Assembly (NCBI GenBank): GCA_023415825.1
Contig: JAEZJF010000010.1
Span: 62,001 to 126,000 of the forward strand
DNA from: Bacillota bacterium
GTDB taxonomy: Bacteria > Bacillota > Clostridia > DSM-8532
Length of the DNA: 64,000 nt
Direction: 5' to 3'
This document shows, in pieces, positions 53,194-62,058 of the stretch. The position numbers were made by a program, and so were the translations under genes. The notes under the pieces were generated by a model. The model was not told the DNA's origin and made no database searches. It worked only from the letters and a program-made list of their open reading frames with translations. How positions within the stretch are numbered: position 1 is the first letter of the stretch; each line of letters begins with the position of its first letter.

Positions 53194-53397
53194 GAAAATT
53201 TATATTATTATTTAATCTCGACAATTAGATGATAACACATTTCTTTCTTAGTAAGCAATAGGTACTTAAAAATTTTATAGTGCGCATCATAGGCCACATT
53301 CAAAGAATATAGGCTTAATAAAATGCATCAAAAAAGAGGAGTAAGAAATTACTCTTGCTCCTCTATACCCTAATAATATGAAGGGAAATATTTAATT

Positions 53398-53934
53398 ATG
53401 AGCAAAAACAAACAAAGGAATAATGAGGATTATACTTTATTACCTCAAAATTGTATTGATGCACTTCCGTACTTACGAAATATCAGAGCTTCATGGATTG
53501 CAAACAAAAGTCATTGTAATCCTCAAAGTCCAATCGGAAGTAAAAGAGACCATTATGTTGAGAAAGGAATCTCCATGTGTGATGAATGGTCAGATGAGGT
53601 TGGTTTTTTACGCTATTATATTTGGCACATCGATAATGGCTATAAAGTAGGCAAAACAAAGCTTAAGCGTATAGATGATAATAAGGGGTTTTCTCCCGAC
53701 AATTGTTTAATTGAAAAAACTCCTGAAAAAAAAGCAATCAAGCCACAGGTTATAAATGAAGTAGCAAACTCATTAACTGACATTGATCCAAATGATATTA
53801 AATCCTTTATGAAGGTTGCATCATTTATTGTAGGCTCAATATCGGCAGAATCAAGCAACAAAAACAATACTATGATTGAGCTAATAAGCCAATACACTAA
53901 AAAAATATCTATAAAACCAGCAACTAACCAGTAA
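53398..53934 (+). CDS. HNH/AP2-like phage protein
   Basis: 178-residue protein. Its first 110 residues follow the pattern of phage-type HNH proteins: ASWIANKSHCNP, EKGISMCDEW, GFLRYYIW, then LKRIDDNKGFSPDNCLIE, which corresponds to the usual L-D-R-I-D-N-x-G-x-Y-x-P-x-N-C block. The C-terminal 60 residues are helical and unrelated to that fold. It could be a homing-type or DNA-binding protein of the element; nuclease activity is not certain because the metal histidines are not clear. Confidence 0.55.
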   Translation: MSKNKQRNNEDYTLLPQNCIDALPYLRNIRASWIANKSHCNPQSPIGSKRDHYVEKGISMCDEWSDEVGFLRYYIWHIDNGYKVGKTKLKRIDDNKGFSPDNCLIEKTPEKKAIKPQVINEVANSLTDIDPNDIKSFMKVASFIVGSISAESSNKNNTMIELISQYTKKISIKPATNQ

Positions 53935-54026
53935 TGTAACAAATTATTGAAGCTTTGCAGGATAGACACCTGCCGCTTTACTATACCAAATTAACATTTT
54001 ATTCAAAGAGGAGGAAATTTTATATT

Positions 54027-55413
54027 TTGAAAGTATCAAAGCTAGATCATTATACATTCGATATAATTGAGGAACTTCAAACGGCGAAAACCCAAGAGGT
54101 AATTAATCCCTCACAAGACTTTATTAGGAATGGGATGGTTTATTCTTTTGAAAATAATAATAACCATTACATTATCAATTCATTTAAGAAAGTATTCAAG
54201 TATGAAGATTTAAACGAAAAAGGATTTATATTGAGAAATAATAATTATCCGAGTATGTGCCATTTTAGAGCTAAATCGGCGGTTGATTTTGTAAACGGCA
54301 TAAAAAATCTACCTTAATTGATTGCTACAATAAAATTTCAAATTATATGCAGAAATATATAGTATTTGAAGATGCAAGAGTCTATTCTGTACTGACTGTC
54401 TGGGTTATAGGAACATATATGTATAAGCTATTCAGATATCACCCTTATATGGCTAAATGCCGATAAGGGGGAGCGGCAAAACTAGAGTAATGGAAGTAAT
54501 CTCTTCGCTTGCTTTTAATGCGGTATTGGCAGTAAATCATTCAGAAGCATCCATTTTTAGGCTTGTTGACGTAGATGGAGCAACTCTGTTAATTGATGAA
54601 TTTGAAAAGCTAAAAAAAGATAATCAACAAGGAATTATGACTTTACTGAACAGTGGATTTAATTCAGAAGCCACCGTAATAAGAAACGAGAGGAGAGGGG
54701 ATTCATTTAAGCCAATACCCTTCTCCTCATATTCGCCAAAAATGTTTGCAGGCATTGACGACATTTCCGATGTTCTCATGGACAGATGCATAAAGATAAA
54801 GCTATTTAAAAAGCCTAAAGATGTGACTCTTGAGAGATATAAATTGGACAACGATACAACCAATTTTTTGAAGGACTTGCGGGATGAACTTTATATTTGT
54901 GGTTTGCAATATGCCAGCAGTATTAAGAAACTTTATAACAGCAATTGTATTCAATTACCCAATGAGGTTTCAGATAGAGAGAAAGATATTTGGGAATTGC
55001 TATTCTCTTTAGCGAATTTTATTGACAGAAAGAATAATACAGCTATTGAGAATACCTTAAGGAACTATGCCATTGAGTCAAGCAAGGAAAGATCAAAGAT
55101 TAATATTGAAAAGAATGATTCATATAAGCTAATAAGCGTACTTGTGGATATTATTCCTGCTCTGACATCTAAAAAAGAAGCAAAGGGTATTAAATATTAC
55201 GATTCCGATGCAGTTTTTGAAAAATTTAAGGAGACAGAAGAATTTGGGTGGATTAAGACAAAGAATTATATTACGACAATGTTGAAAAACAAATTTCATA
55301 TTGATTGCGACAGAGTAACCATTAACGGTAGTAAGGCAAGGTTGTATTGTATTCCTGATGGACATTTGAGCGAACTCGTTGAGAGATATAATCTTAATGT
55401 GAGCGGTTTATAG
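54027..55413 (+). pseudogene. Primase-type ATPase (DUF3631-like), frameshifted
   Basis: Remains of one ATPase gene in three frames. The N-terminal part is an open frame ending at 54317. A middle part starts at 54347 (MQKYIVFEDARVYSVLTVWV) and breaks at about 54445. The large C-terminal part opens at 54457. Restoring two lost bases near 54450 and deleting one G near 54470 would give an unbroken IWLNADKGSGKT Walker A. The following LLIDEFEKLK is Walker B, and MDRCIKIKLF is the sensor-like end. Replicative ATPases of integrative elements have this layout. The reading frame is lost, so the gene is not functional as it stands. Confidence 0.75.
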
Positions 55414-55690
55414 TATGGTCTTGTAGTCTTAATATCAAAAATGCTTATATATACAGTATTTTGAAGTCGTTTTATAGACTGCAAGACCGAATTTTATGTG
55501 TTCTATATTTATGGATATGTTATATATCGATATCGATAAATAAGGGCTTTTCTTTTCAATATTTCTTTTGGAAACAATACATTAAGTCACTTATAGTAAT
55601 TTTTACGACAAAGAATTTGCAGTATGATACAATATTGGAATAAAGCTGCTATAAATGTATCAAAGACTTATGGAAGACTGGAGATCTATA

Positions 55691-56617
55691 ATGCCAAAGG
55701 TAATATATAAAATCTATATTCCTTTCCATTTTGGGATAGGAAATATTTTCAATAAAACAAATCTGACAATAAGTGAATTTGATATAAAAGATGTTCATAT
55801 CAAAATGCACTTGGATGAATTTGGTGATGTGGAAAAATCATATATGATTGCCAATACCAATATTGAAGAAGATGGAGTTCATAATTTTGAGGATCTTGCA
55901 GATTCAAAAGTTGGTAATGCTGTTCAAAGTTTTTTTGATGGTATTTCAAAGGGGTTAAGTAATGCAGCCTTTTTCAATGTGTATAATGGTGATGAATTTG
56001 TTGTTGGATATGAAATGCACTGTAATGGTTGGGGATCTAAAACACCTTTTCACAACAGAAATGAAGGATATTATCTTGATGATGAACTTGTCAAGAAAGC
56101 TGTTGAGTTTGCCAACTCTGAAAACGAATACTTAAAGCAGGCTTTCCTTTACCTAAAAGAAGGGGAATATCTTGTTGACATTGGAAGGTTTGGAAATGCA
56201 ATTATTCAGTTTGCTGCAATGACAGAATTTCTTATCAATTATCAGCTAAAAGATAAGAAGTTGGTCAATGCAAAAGGATATTATTTTGAAGCTGATGAAC
56301 TTAAATGCAAAAATCAATGGGAAAGAATCTGCAAGAATAATATAGGGAGAAAGCCTTCATTTGCTTTCTCAAAATATGTTTATGGACTTTCAAAACTAAA
56401 TCTGACTATGGATCAGGTTCTTGTTGATGCGATTGAAAATACATATCATCTTAGAAATAAGCTGGCACATGGTTACCATGTATTTGAAGCCTTCCAAGAA
56501 TGTAATTTTGATTATGATAATGAGCCAGTTACTAAATTTAATATTTGGAGTTACATGATGCTAATCAGTAATTATATGACAGGTGTATATAATTTTTTTG
56601 TTGATAATTTTAGTTAA
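55691..56617 (+). CDS. HEPN-like protein with RNxxxH motif
   Basis: 308-residue protein with no known name. ATG at 55691 follows CTGGAGATCTATA; the ATG at 55655 has no site. The motif LRNKLAHGY places R255, N256 and H260 in the R-[N/H]-x3-H pattern typical of HEPN RNases. The preceding helix (VLVDAIENTYH) and following helix fit such a four-helix domain. The N-terminal 200 residues resemble no family I know. HEPN proteins often act in defence or toxin systems. It lies directly upstream of a truncated DUF4238-like gene. Confidence 0.6.
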   Translation: MPKVIYKIYIPFHFGIGNIFNKTNLTISEFDIKDVHIKMHLDEFGDVEKSYMIANTNIEEDGVHNFEDLADSKVGNAVQSFFDGISKGLSNAAFFNVYNGDEFVVGYEMHCNGWGSKTPFHNRNEGYYLDDELVKKAVEFANSENEYLKQAFLYLKEGEYLVDIGRFGNAIIQFAAMTEFLINYQLKDKKLVNAKGYYFEADELKCKNQWERICKNNIGRKPSFAFSKYVYGLSKLNLTMDQVLVDAIENTYHLRNKLAHGYHVFEAFQECNFDYDNEPVTKFNIWSYMMLISNYMTGVYNFFVDNFS

Positions 56618-56671
56618 TATAAAGATTTGAATGCTTTAGAATGTATTATTATTTTTTAGGGGAATTTATAT

Positions 56672-56941
56672 ATGGATAATACACAAAATATTCCGCGTAG
56701 ACATCATTATGTTCCAAGAGTTTACCATCAGAATTTTTCCAAAAAAGAAAGTAATGAATGGATAATAACGGTTCTTGATAAAACAAAATCAGAACCATAT
56801 AAAACTAATATTAAGAATGTTGCAGTTGAAAAAGACTTCTATAGAGTTAAAGAATATGTTGATAAATTCTATTGGGAGCATTATTATATGTCCATTCCTC
56901 GTTTTACTGCTTCTACAGCAAAGGTATGTCTCCAGACATGA
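56672..56941 (+). pseudogene. DUF4238-like protein, N-terminal fragment
   Basis: An 89-codon reading frame whose first 70 residues (PRRHHYVPRVYHQNF, ITVLDKTKS, VAVEKDFYRV) look like the start of the DUF4238 family (about 270 residues). After about residue 72 the frame runs into DNA that on the opposite strand encodes the integrase HxxR region (56921-56940), then stops. So the 3' end was replaced by a deletion junction at about 56885-56900. Function of DUF4238 proteins is not settled. Confidence 0.6.
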
Positions 56942-57689
56942 GGGGTACAACGTTTCCCAAGATGTTGTTTCTCTCCATGTCGTTGGAAATTTCTGATTAT
57001 ATATTCGGTTGTAACCTTGTTACCATTATGGCTATTGAAAACAGACTCACATGAGTTTTCTTTTGCGATATCAACCCAATTGACTCAGAAGGGAAGCGGT
57101 TTGTTTGCTTAAGGGGAGCGGCCTTTCAATTCTTGTTTTTAAAACTTCCGCTCTAACTCTTAGAAGCCTATTTTTAGTAACAATATCTCCTAATTTTGTC
57201 TCACAAAGTTCATTAATCCTTATTCCAGTATCAAGGATTACAAGCATAATAACGAAATCTCTGAAGTTTAGTTAGTGGTTGTATTGTATCTTGAGGTACT
57301 TTGACAAGTGAAAGGCTGGGGGCAATGTTTTCTTGAATATGACCATTTGAGAAAAGCCAGTTAAAATAGCATTTTAAAGTCCGAAGCCTAAGATTGATAG
57401 TTCAAGGCTTCAAGTATTTATCATTAATCATATAATGAATATAATTCCTGAACATATTCTTATCAATTTTGTCGTGCTGTTGATATTCACCGCATGCATA
57501 AGTTTGAAGATAATTCATGTGCTTTTTGTGGTCACTAATAGTACGAGATGCAAGTCCTTCAAGGATTTTATCGTTTATAAAGTCAGAGTGGAGGGAGCAA
57601 AACTCTTGCAGTGTCAAAGTGCGGGCCAAAAGACGTGCAGTGAATTGTTGGGGAGTAAATCGCATTTTCATAGGGTTTCGTTCCTTCAT
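56895..57689 (-). pseudogene. Tyrosine-recombinase integrase, degraded
   Basis: Remains of the element integrase, next to the tRNA target. The N-terminal SAM-like domain is open from 57689 to 57402 and ends at a TGA. The frame continues after the TGA with INLRLRTLKCYFNWLFSNG. A frameshift then leads to the catalytic domain DTGIRINELCETKLGD (Arg codon near 57219). The HxxR motif HVWRHTF is at about 56921-56940. The C-terminal tyrosine is missing. Several independent breaks make it clearly non-functional. Confidence 0.85.
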
Positions 57690-57737
57690 CTTTCAAATTC
57701 AGGACTTGCGGTCTATACTATTTCTTGAAATAAGAAA

Positions 57738-57777
57738 AACCTTATTCCAAGTGTTTTAATCTTCTTGGAATAAGGTT
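57738..57777 (-). terminator. Terminator of tRNA-Trp
   Basis: On the minus strand AACCTTATTCCAAG pairs with CTTGGAATAAGGTT over 14 bp, followed by TTTCTT. It lies nine bases after the tRNA 3' end. Copies at 43482 and 51302 moved with the att sequences. Confidence 0.85.
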
Positions 57778-57785
57778 CTTTTTAT

Positions 57786-57861
57786 TGGCAGGGGAGACAA
57801 GGATCGAACTCGCGACACGCGGTTTTGGAGACCGCTGCTCTACCAGCTGAGCTACTCCCCT
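57786..57861 (-). tRNA. trnW: tRNA-Trp(CCA)
   Basis: 76 bases with encoded CCA. Acceptor stem AGGGGAG/CTCCCCT, D arm GCTCAGCTGGTAGAGC, anticodon stem-loop GCGGT CTCCAAA ACCGC with anticodon CCA (plus-strand TGG at 57826-57828), and T arm GTCGCGAGTTCGATCCTTGTC. A strong promoter lies upstream and a terminator downstream. It is the attB target of elements 1 and 2. The 5' part is chromosomal, and the 3' part was supplied by the last element to integrate. Confidence 0.97.
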
Positions 57862-58223
57862 ACAACTGACGAATTCCAGTATACAATAGGAACCGTATGG
57901 TTGTCAACATATTATGTAGGCGCATTTATGGCTATTTAATGCCTCATTTTTACGCATTTATGACTTATGAATACTCTCTTGTTACCGGATAGAAAAAACT
58001 CATTAAAGTATACAAATTAACGAGAGATTAAGTAGTTCCATGAAAACCAAAGAAGGCTTAGCGACGCCTTAAGGTTGAGAAATCTATGATAGCCGTGAAA
58101 TCAGAAGGTGTAATTCATAATTATTTCAATATAAGAATAGCTTGGTAAGATCAATTATGCCATAATGGAGATAAGCTTGAAGAGCTGGATATTTATTGAT
58201 TTTGTATTGGGGAGGGTTTTCTT
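57862..58223. other. Intergenic region, tRNA promoter side
   Basis: A 362-base gap between tRNA-Trp and the Gfo/Idh gene. It contains the tRNA promoter (57878-57907, minus strand) and a small hairpin AAGGC..GCCTT near 58055. Otherwise I see nothing. Confidence 0.6.
57878..57907 (-). promoter_or_regulatory. Sigma-A promoter of tRNA-Trp
   Basis: On the minus strand TTGACA (57907-57902), 18-base spacer, TATACT (57883-57878). The first base of the tRNA is 17 bases further on. Confidence 0.8.
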
Positions 58224-59492
58224 ATGCGTAAAGTAACGGCTATACTCATAGGCGCGGGTGATAGGGGCACTAAAGCCTATGCGCCCTATGCCGTGGAACA
58301 TCCTGATGAGCTTCAGTTTGTGGCTGTTGCTGATTCGGATAGGGTAAGAAGGGAGAATTTCGCACAGACTCACGGTATTCATCGGGACATGTGTTTCTCC
58401 AGTTGGGAGGAGCTTTTGGATAGACCCTGCCTTGCAGACGCAGCGCTCATCTGTACCCAGGATAAAATGCATTTCAATCCCACTATAAAGGCCTTGGAAA
58501 GAGGCTATCATGTATTGCTTGAGAAACCTATGTCCACAGATCCCGTGGAATGTATCAAGATGGGGGAGTATGCGAAAAAATATGAAAGAATCTTTTCAAT
58601 ATGCCATGTCCTTAGATATACAAGCTTTTTCGGAACCTTAAAAGCTTTATTGCATGAGGGAAGGATAGGCAGGCTCATATCCATCCAACATAATGAGAAT
58701 GTTGCATTCTGGCACCAGGCTCACAGTTACGTCAGGGGAAACTGGCGTAATTCGGATTTATCCAGCCCCATGATCCTGGCCAAGAGCTGTCATGATATGG
58801 ATATCATGCTCTGGCTTGCTGGCGCCGATTGTGTCAAGGTGTCGTCCTTTGGTTCCCTTACCTATTTCAAGGAAGAAAATGCTCCAGAAGGTGCACCATT
58901 AAGATGCCTTGATGGATGCCCCGTTGAAAACGAATGTCCTTTTTATGCGCCTAAAACCTACCTGACCGAAAATACCGGTTGGCCGGCTTCGATTATCTGC
59001 AATGACAGCAGTTTGGAGGCTAGAAGGAAGGCATTGGAGGAAGGACCCTATGGCAGGTGCGTCTTCCACTGTGACAATAATGTGGTCGATCATCAGGTGG
59101 TCAATTTGGAGTTTGCAAATGAAGTGACGGCGGCCTTTACCATGTGCGCTTTCACCAATGATTGCAAGAGGACCATCAAGCTTATGGGTACAAAAGGTGA
59201 AATAAGGGGCGACATGGAAAAGAATGAGATAGAGCTTATCGACTTTCTCACCAGAACAAGCATACCCATCACTGTGAACGAAGCCAACGGGAATAATGGT
59301 CATGGTGGAGGGGATCAAGGCTTAATTAGAGATTTCGTCAGGCTCATTCAAAATGAAGGCAAAGTAAAAAGCCTCACATCCGCCGATATATCCGTTCAGA
59401 GCCACTTAATGGCTTTTGCTGCAGAGAAGGCAAGACTGGAGAATAAGGTCGTTAACATTATCGAATACAAGAATGAACTCATTAACAGCTGA
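58224..59492 (+). CDS. Gfo/Idh/MocA-family oxidoreductase with cysteine-rich insert
   Basis: 422-residue NAD(P)-dependent enzyme acting on a sugar or polyol. The Rossmann motif is ILIGAGDRGTKAYAP near residue 8, and the EKPMSTD motif carries the conserved lysine at about residue 97. The catalytic region includes SCHDMDIMLWLAG. A cysteine cluster (RCLDGCPVENECPF, later GRCVFHC) lies at about residues 230-285 and may bind a metal; many family members lack it. It starts 362 bases after tRNA-Trp, outside the element. The substrate is unknown. Confidence 0.88.
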   Translation: MRKVTAILIGAGDRGTKAYAPYAVEHPDELQFVAVADSDRVRRENFAQTHGIHRDMCFSSWEELLDRPCLADAALICTQDKMHFNPTIKALERGYHVLLEKPMSTDPVECIKMGEYAKKYERIFSICHVLRYTSFFGTLKALLHEGRIGRLISIQHNENVAFWHQAHSYVRGNWRNSDLSSPMILAKSCHDMDIMLWLAGADCVKVSSFGSLTYFKEENAPEGAPLRCLDGCPVENECPFYAPKTYLTENTGWPASIICNDSSLEARRKALEEGPYGRCVFHCDNNVVDHQVVNLEFANEVTAAFTMCAFTNDCKRTIKLMGTKGEIRGDMEKNEIELIDFLTRTSIPITVNEANGNNGHGGGDQGLIRDFVRLIQNEGKVKSLTSADISVQSHLMAFAAEKARLENKVVNIIEYKNELINS

Positions 59493-59516
59493 GTGTTGGC
59501 TCTAAATATACTGAAT

Positions 59517-59574
59517 AAGGGACGGTAAGGGGCTTTCTCAAGTCGATAGAATAGATTTGGATAGTCCCTTTTTT
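59517..59574 (+). terminator. Possible terminator after the Gfo/Idh gene
   Basis: AAGGGAC (59517-59523) pairs with GTCCCTT (59564-59570) followed by Ts. The loop of about 40 bases makes it weaker than the other terminators in the window. Confidence 0.45.
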
Positions 59575-59681
59575 ATAGCATTTCATGCTGACGGATCACG
59601 GTCAGCCGCCGTTTTTAGGTAGCTTAGCAAAGGTAAGTTTTATTATTTATGTGGTAAAATACTCGAAGGGAGGTTATAAAT

Positions 59682-60863
59682 ATGAAGTATGATTTTGAGA
59701 AAGTTATTAACAGAGCCAATACCGGATCGTCCAAATGGGAACAGATGAAGAAATGGAATCCCCAGGTATCAGAAGGCATCGTTCCTTTTTCTGTAGCTGA
59801 CATGGAGTTCACTAATGCACCTGAAATAATTGAAGGATTGAAGCACTGTATTGATACCACCGTTCTTGGCTATACCAGGCCAACCGAGCAATATTACAGG
59901 GCTGTGTGCGGCTGGATGAAGAAGAGACATGACTGGAATGTATCTCCCGAATGGATCGTGGGTTCCGCCGGTGTCGTATCCGCATTTTTCTCAGCAGTCA
60001 AAGCTTTTACCGAACCGGGCGATGGGGTTATCATTATGCCCCCTGTTTATTATCCGTTTTATGGCGCCATAGAAGACAACAACAGAACTGTGGTTGAAAG
60101 TCCTCTAATAAACACAGGCTCTACTTACAGAATAGATTTTGACGATCTGGAAAGAAAGGCAAAAGAGCCTAATAGTAAAATACTTCTATTTTGTAGTCCC
60201 CACAATCCTGTTGGTAGGGTATGGACTAAAGACGAGCTTATAAAAGTAGGGGATATCTGCTTAAGAAATAACGTTTTGATTATTTCTGATGAAATCCATT
60301 TTGACCTGATTATGCCGGGTCATAAACATACCGTGTTCGCAGCTCTTTCTGATGAGTTAGTCGATCATACAATCGTATGCACCGCACCCAGTAAAACCTT
60401 TAACCTTGCCGGGCTACAGACCTCCAATATAATCATTCCCAATAGAAAGCTGAGAGAGGCGTATCTACAGGAAGTCCACTCCAATGGATTCTTTTCACTG
60501 AACATTCTGGGTTATAAAGCCTGTGAAATTGCCTATACACAGTGTGAAGAGTGGCTTGATCAATTACTGAAGGTGATTCATCGCAACCATCTGACCCTTA
60601 AAAAATACATAGAGGAGAATCTTCCTGCCATTAAAGTCTATAATCTTGAGGGCACCTATTTGCAGTGGATGGATTTCAATGGTCTTGGCCTTGATAAAGA
60701 TAGGCTGGAAAAATTGATGCATGAAGAAGCTCAGCTCTTTTTCGACGAAGGCTATATTTTCGGAGAAGAAGGAAACGGCTTTGAAAGAATGAATATCGCT
60801 TGCCCCACAAGTGTTCTGGAGCAGGCACTAGAAAGACTCAAAAAAACAATCAGCAAATTGTGA
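59682..60863 (+). CDS. MalY/PatB-family pyridoxal-phosphate C-S lyase or aminotransferase
   Basis: 393-residue pyridoxal-phosphate enzyme. The cofactor lysine is K238 in APSKTFNLAGLQ. Upstream, FCSPHNPVGRVW carries the conserved asparagine and ISDEIHFDLI the aspartate that pairs with the pyridine nitrogen. FLRKKWNP-like N-terminal blocks and the VSEGIVPFSVADMEF segment are typical of MalY/PatB proteins, which split cystathionine and related thioethers. It has its own ribosome site AGGGAGG and a terminator after it, so it is probably a single-gene unit. Confidence 0.9.
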   Translation: MKYDFEKVINRANTGSSKWEQMKKWNPQVSEGIVPFSVADMEFTNAPEIIEGLKHCIDTTVLGYTRPTEQYYRAVCGWMKKRHDWNVSPEWIVGSAGVVSAFFSAVKAFTEPGDGVIIMPPVYYPFYGAIEDNNRTVVESPLINTGSTYRIDFDDLERKAKEPNSKILLFCSPHNPVGRVWTKDELIKVGDICLRNNVLIISDEIHFDLIMPGHKHTVFAALSDELVDHTIVCTAPSKTFNLAGLQTSNIIIPNRKLREAYLQEVHSNGFFSLNILGYKACEIAYTQCEEWLDQLLKVIHRNHLTLKKYIEENLPAIKVYNLEGTYLQWMDFNGLGLDKDRLEKLMHEEAQLFFDEGYIFGEEGNGFERMNIACPTSVLEQALERLKKTISKL

Positions 60864-60879
60864 GCCGGGGGACAACAAG

Positions 60880-60917
60880 GCCGAGTCTCAAAAATAGACT
60901 CGGCACAGCGTTTTATT
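60880..60917 (+). terminator. Terminator after the MalY/PatB gene
   Basis: GCCGAGTCT (60880-60888) pairs with AGACTCGGC (60896-60904) around CAAAAAT. A T-run (TTTT at 60911-60914) follows six bases later, so it is an imperfect but credible terminator. Confidence 0.75.
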
Positions 60918-60934
60918 ATAGTCACTATATCGGT

Positions 60935-61186
60935 TTACAGTGTTTCCAGGGCCTCTTCAATGGCCTGGGACAATTGATCGGGGCAAGAAGTAGACTTATA
61001 TCCACAGCGTATTCCTTTAAGCTTTTTAACAGCTTCCACGGCGTCCATTCCCTCTATAAGGGCAGCTATACCTGAAAGATTGCCGTCGCATCCGTTTGAA
61101 AAAGTCACATTATGTACCTTGCCCGATTCAATATCAAATTGGACCTGGGATGAGCAGGTTCCTTTATTCTTGTGCTTGTATGTCAT
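60935..61186 (-). CDS. TSCPD domain protein
   Basis: 83-residue protein. ATG at 61186 follows AAGGAGTGATAACC; the GTG at 61195 overlaps trmB. It matches the short stand-alone TSCPD family of Clostridia: the domain resembles the end of ribonucleotide reductase and has conserved cysteines in FSNGCDGNL, GIRCGYKSTSCPDQ. The final TSCPDQL gives the domain its name. Its function in stand-alone form is not established. It lies five bases after trmB and is probably in the same transcript. Confidence 0.85.
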   Translation of the reverse strand: MTYKHKNKGTCSSQVQFDIESGKVHNVTFSNGCDGNLSGIAALIEGMDAVEAVKKLKGIRCGYKSTSCPDQLSQAIEEALETL

Positions 61187-61191
61187 GGTTA

Positions 61192-61857
61192 TCACTCCTT
61201 TTCTTCGTTTTGACCGTTGAGTTTAGCAATGAGTTTATTAATAGGTGTTCCAAGGTTATGGAATTTTTCCTCGTATTCGGTAGCAATATTACCCTCTATC
61301 AGATCACTGCTGTATAGGTCAAAGGTTATTTTCTTCAAAGTATATTGGGAGTTTTTGAATTCTTCAAGCGAAAAATCAAACAAACCCCGGTTATCGGTTT
61401 TAAACTCTATCGTTGCGCCAGCTTTCAAAACCTTCTTATAAAGCTCCAAGAAGTTGGCGGAAGTCAGCCTTCTCTTGGCATGGCGGCTTTTTGGCCATGG
61501 ATCTGAGAAATTGAGGTAGAGCTTTGCTATCTCTCCCGGGTCAAAGATCTCTTCCAGATGCTCCGCGTCGGTGCTGACCACTGCAAGATTACGGATTCCC
61601 TGCTCCGGTATCTTCTTCATCAGCTTTAAAAGTACAGTCGGGAACTTTTCAAGGGCGATATAGTTGATATCAGGGTTTTGCTGAGCTAAAGTGGTAATAA
61701 AACGCCCTTTTCCTGACCCGATTTCCATGTGGATGGGGTTTTGATTGCCAAAATACTCATACCATCGGCCTTTGTAAGCTTTAGGGTCTTGAATAAAGTT
61801 TTTTGAATGCTCCAGCTTGTCATAAGCCTGGGGATCGTTTCTCAGCCTCAACGTCAA
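61192..61857 (-). CDS. trmB: tRNA (guanosine(46)-N7)-methyltransferase TrmB
   Basis: 221-residue SAM-dependent methyltransferase that makes m7G46 in tRNA variable loops. The SAM site is HMEIGSGKGRFI, and NFSDPWPKSRHAKRRL is the family's signature block near residue 120. Ends ...NGQNEEKE. It starts at 61857 on the minus strand. A 33-bp palindromic repeat and the TetR promoter lie in the gap to its right. Confidence 0.94.
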   Translation of the reverse strand: MTLRLRNDPQAYDKLEHSKNFIQDPKAYKGRWYEYFGNQNPIHMEIGSGKGRFITTLAQQNPDINYIALEKFPTVLLKLMKKIPEQGIRNLAVVSTDAEHLEEIFDPGEIAKLYLNFSDPWPKSRHAKRRLTSANFLELYKKVLKAGATIEFKTDNRGLFDFSLEEFKNSQYTLKKITFDLYSSDLIEGNIATEYEEKFHNLGTPINKLIAKLNGQNEEKE

Positions 61858-61909
61858 TCACCTCTTCATTCGGGTAAGGTTATTAATACGAAGTATCAAT
61901 AACTTGGGC

Positions 61910-61942
61910 ACCCGTTCGAAATCTTTGATTTCGGTAACGGGT
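61910..61942 (-). repeat. 33-bp palindromic repeat, copy 5
   Basis: On the minus strand the arms are ACCCGTTACCGAAATC and GATTTCGAACGGGT around AAA. It is the closest copy to the consensus. It lies in the gap between trmB and the TetR gene. Confidence 0.9.
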
Positions 61943-62058
61943 AAGGTTATTATAAAGCATCGAGCCGATGATGACAATACGCTAAGTTCATAGATGTATG
62001 GTGATGACTGGAGGAGCGATATGTTACTTCTTCATGCTAAATCAATATTTCACAAGTA

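Larger units (their letters stand above)
51350..57836. mobile_element. Integrative element 2 at tRNA-Trp (decayed, phage- or satellite-like)
   Basis: About 6.4 kb between the middle tRNA copy and the intact tRNA-Trp. It holds a repressor-like HTH gene, two unknown genes that probably belong with it, an HNH-like protein, a broken primase-type ATPase, a HEPN-like protein, a cut-off DUF4238-like gene and an integrase pseudogene next to the tRNA. The order (integrase at the tRNA end, repressor at the far end, ATPase between) resembles small satellite-type or integrative elements. No structural phage genes are seen. Confidence 0.78.

Noticed and set aside
43528..57836. A complete prophage
   Set aside because: There are no capsid, portal, terminase or tail genes. 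Only integrase, repressor-like, ATPase and HNH-like parts are seen, so a small integrative or satellite-type element fits better.
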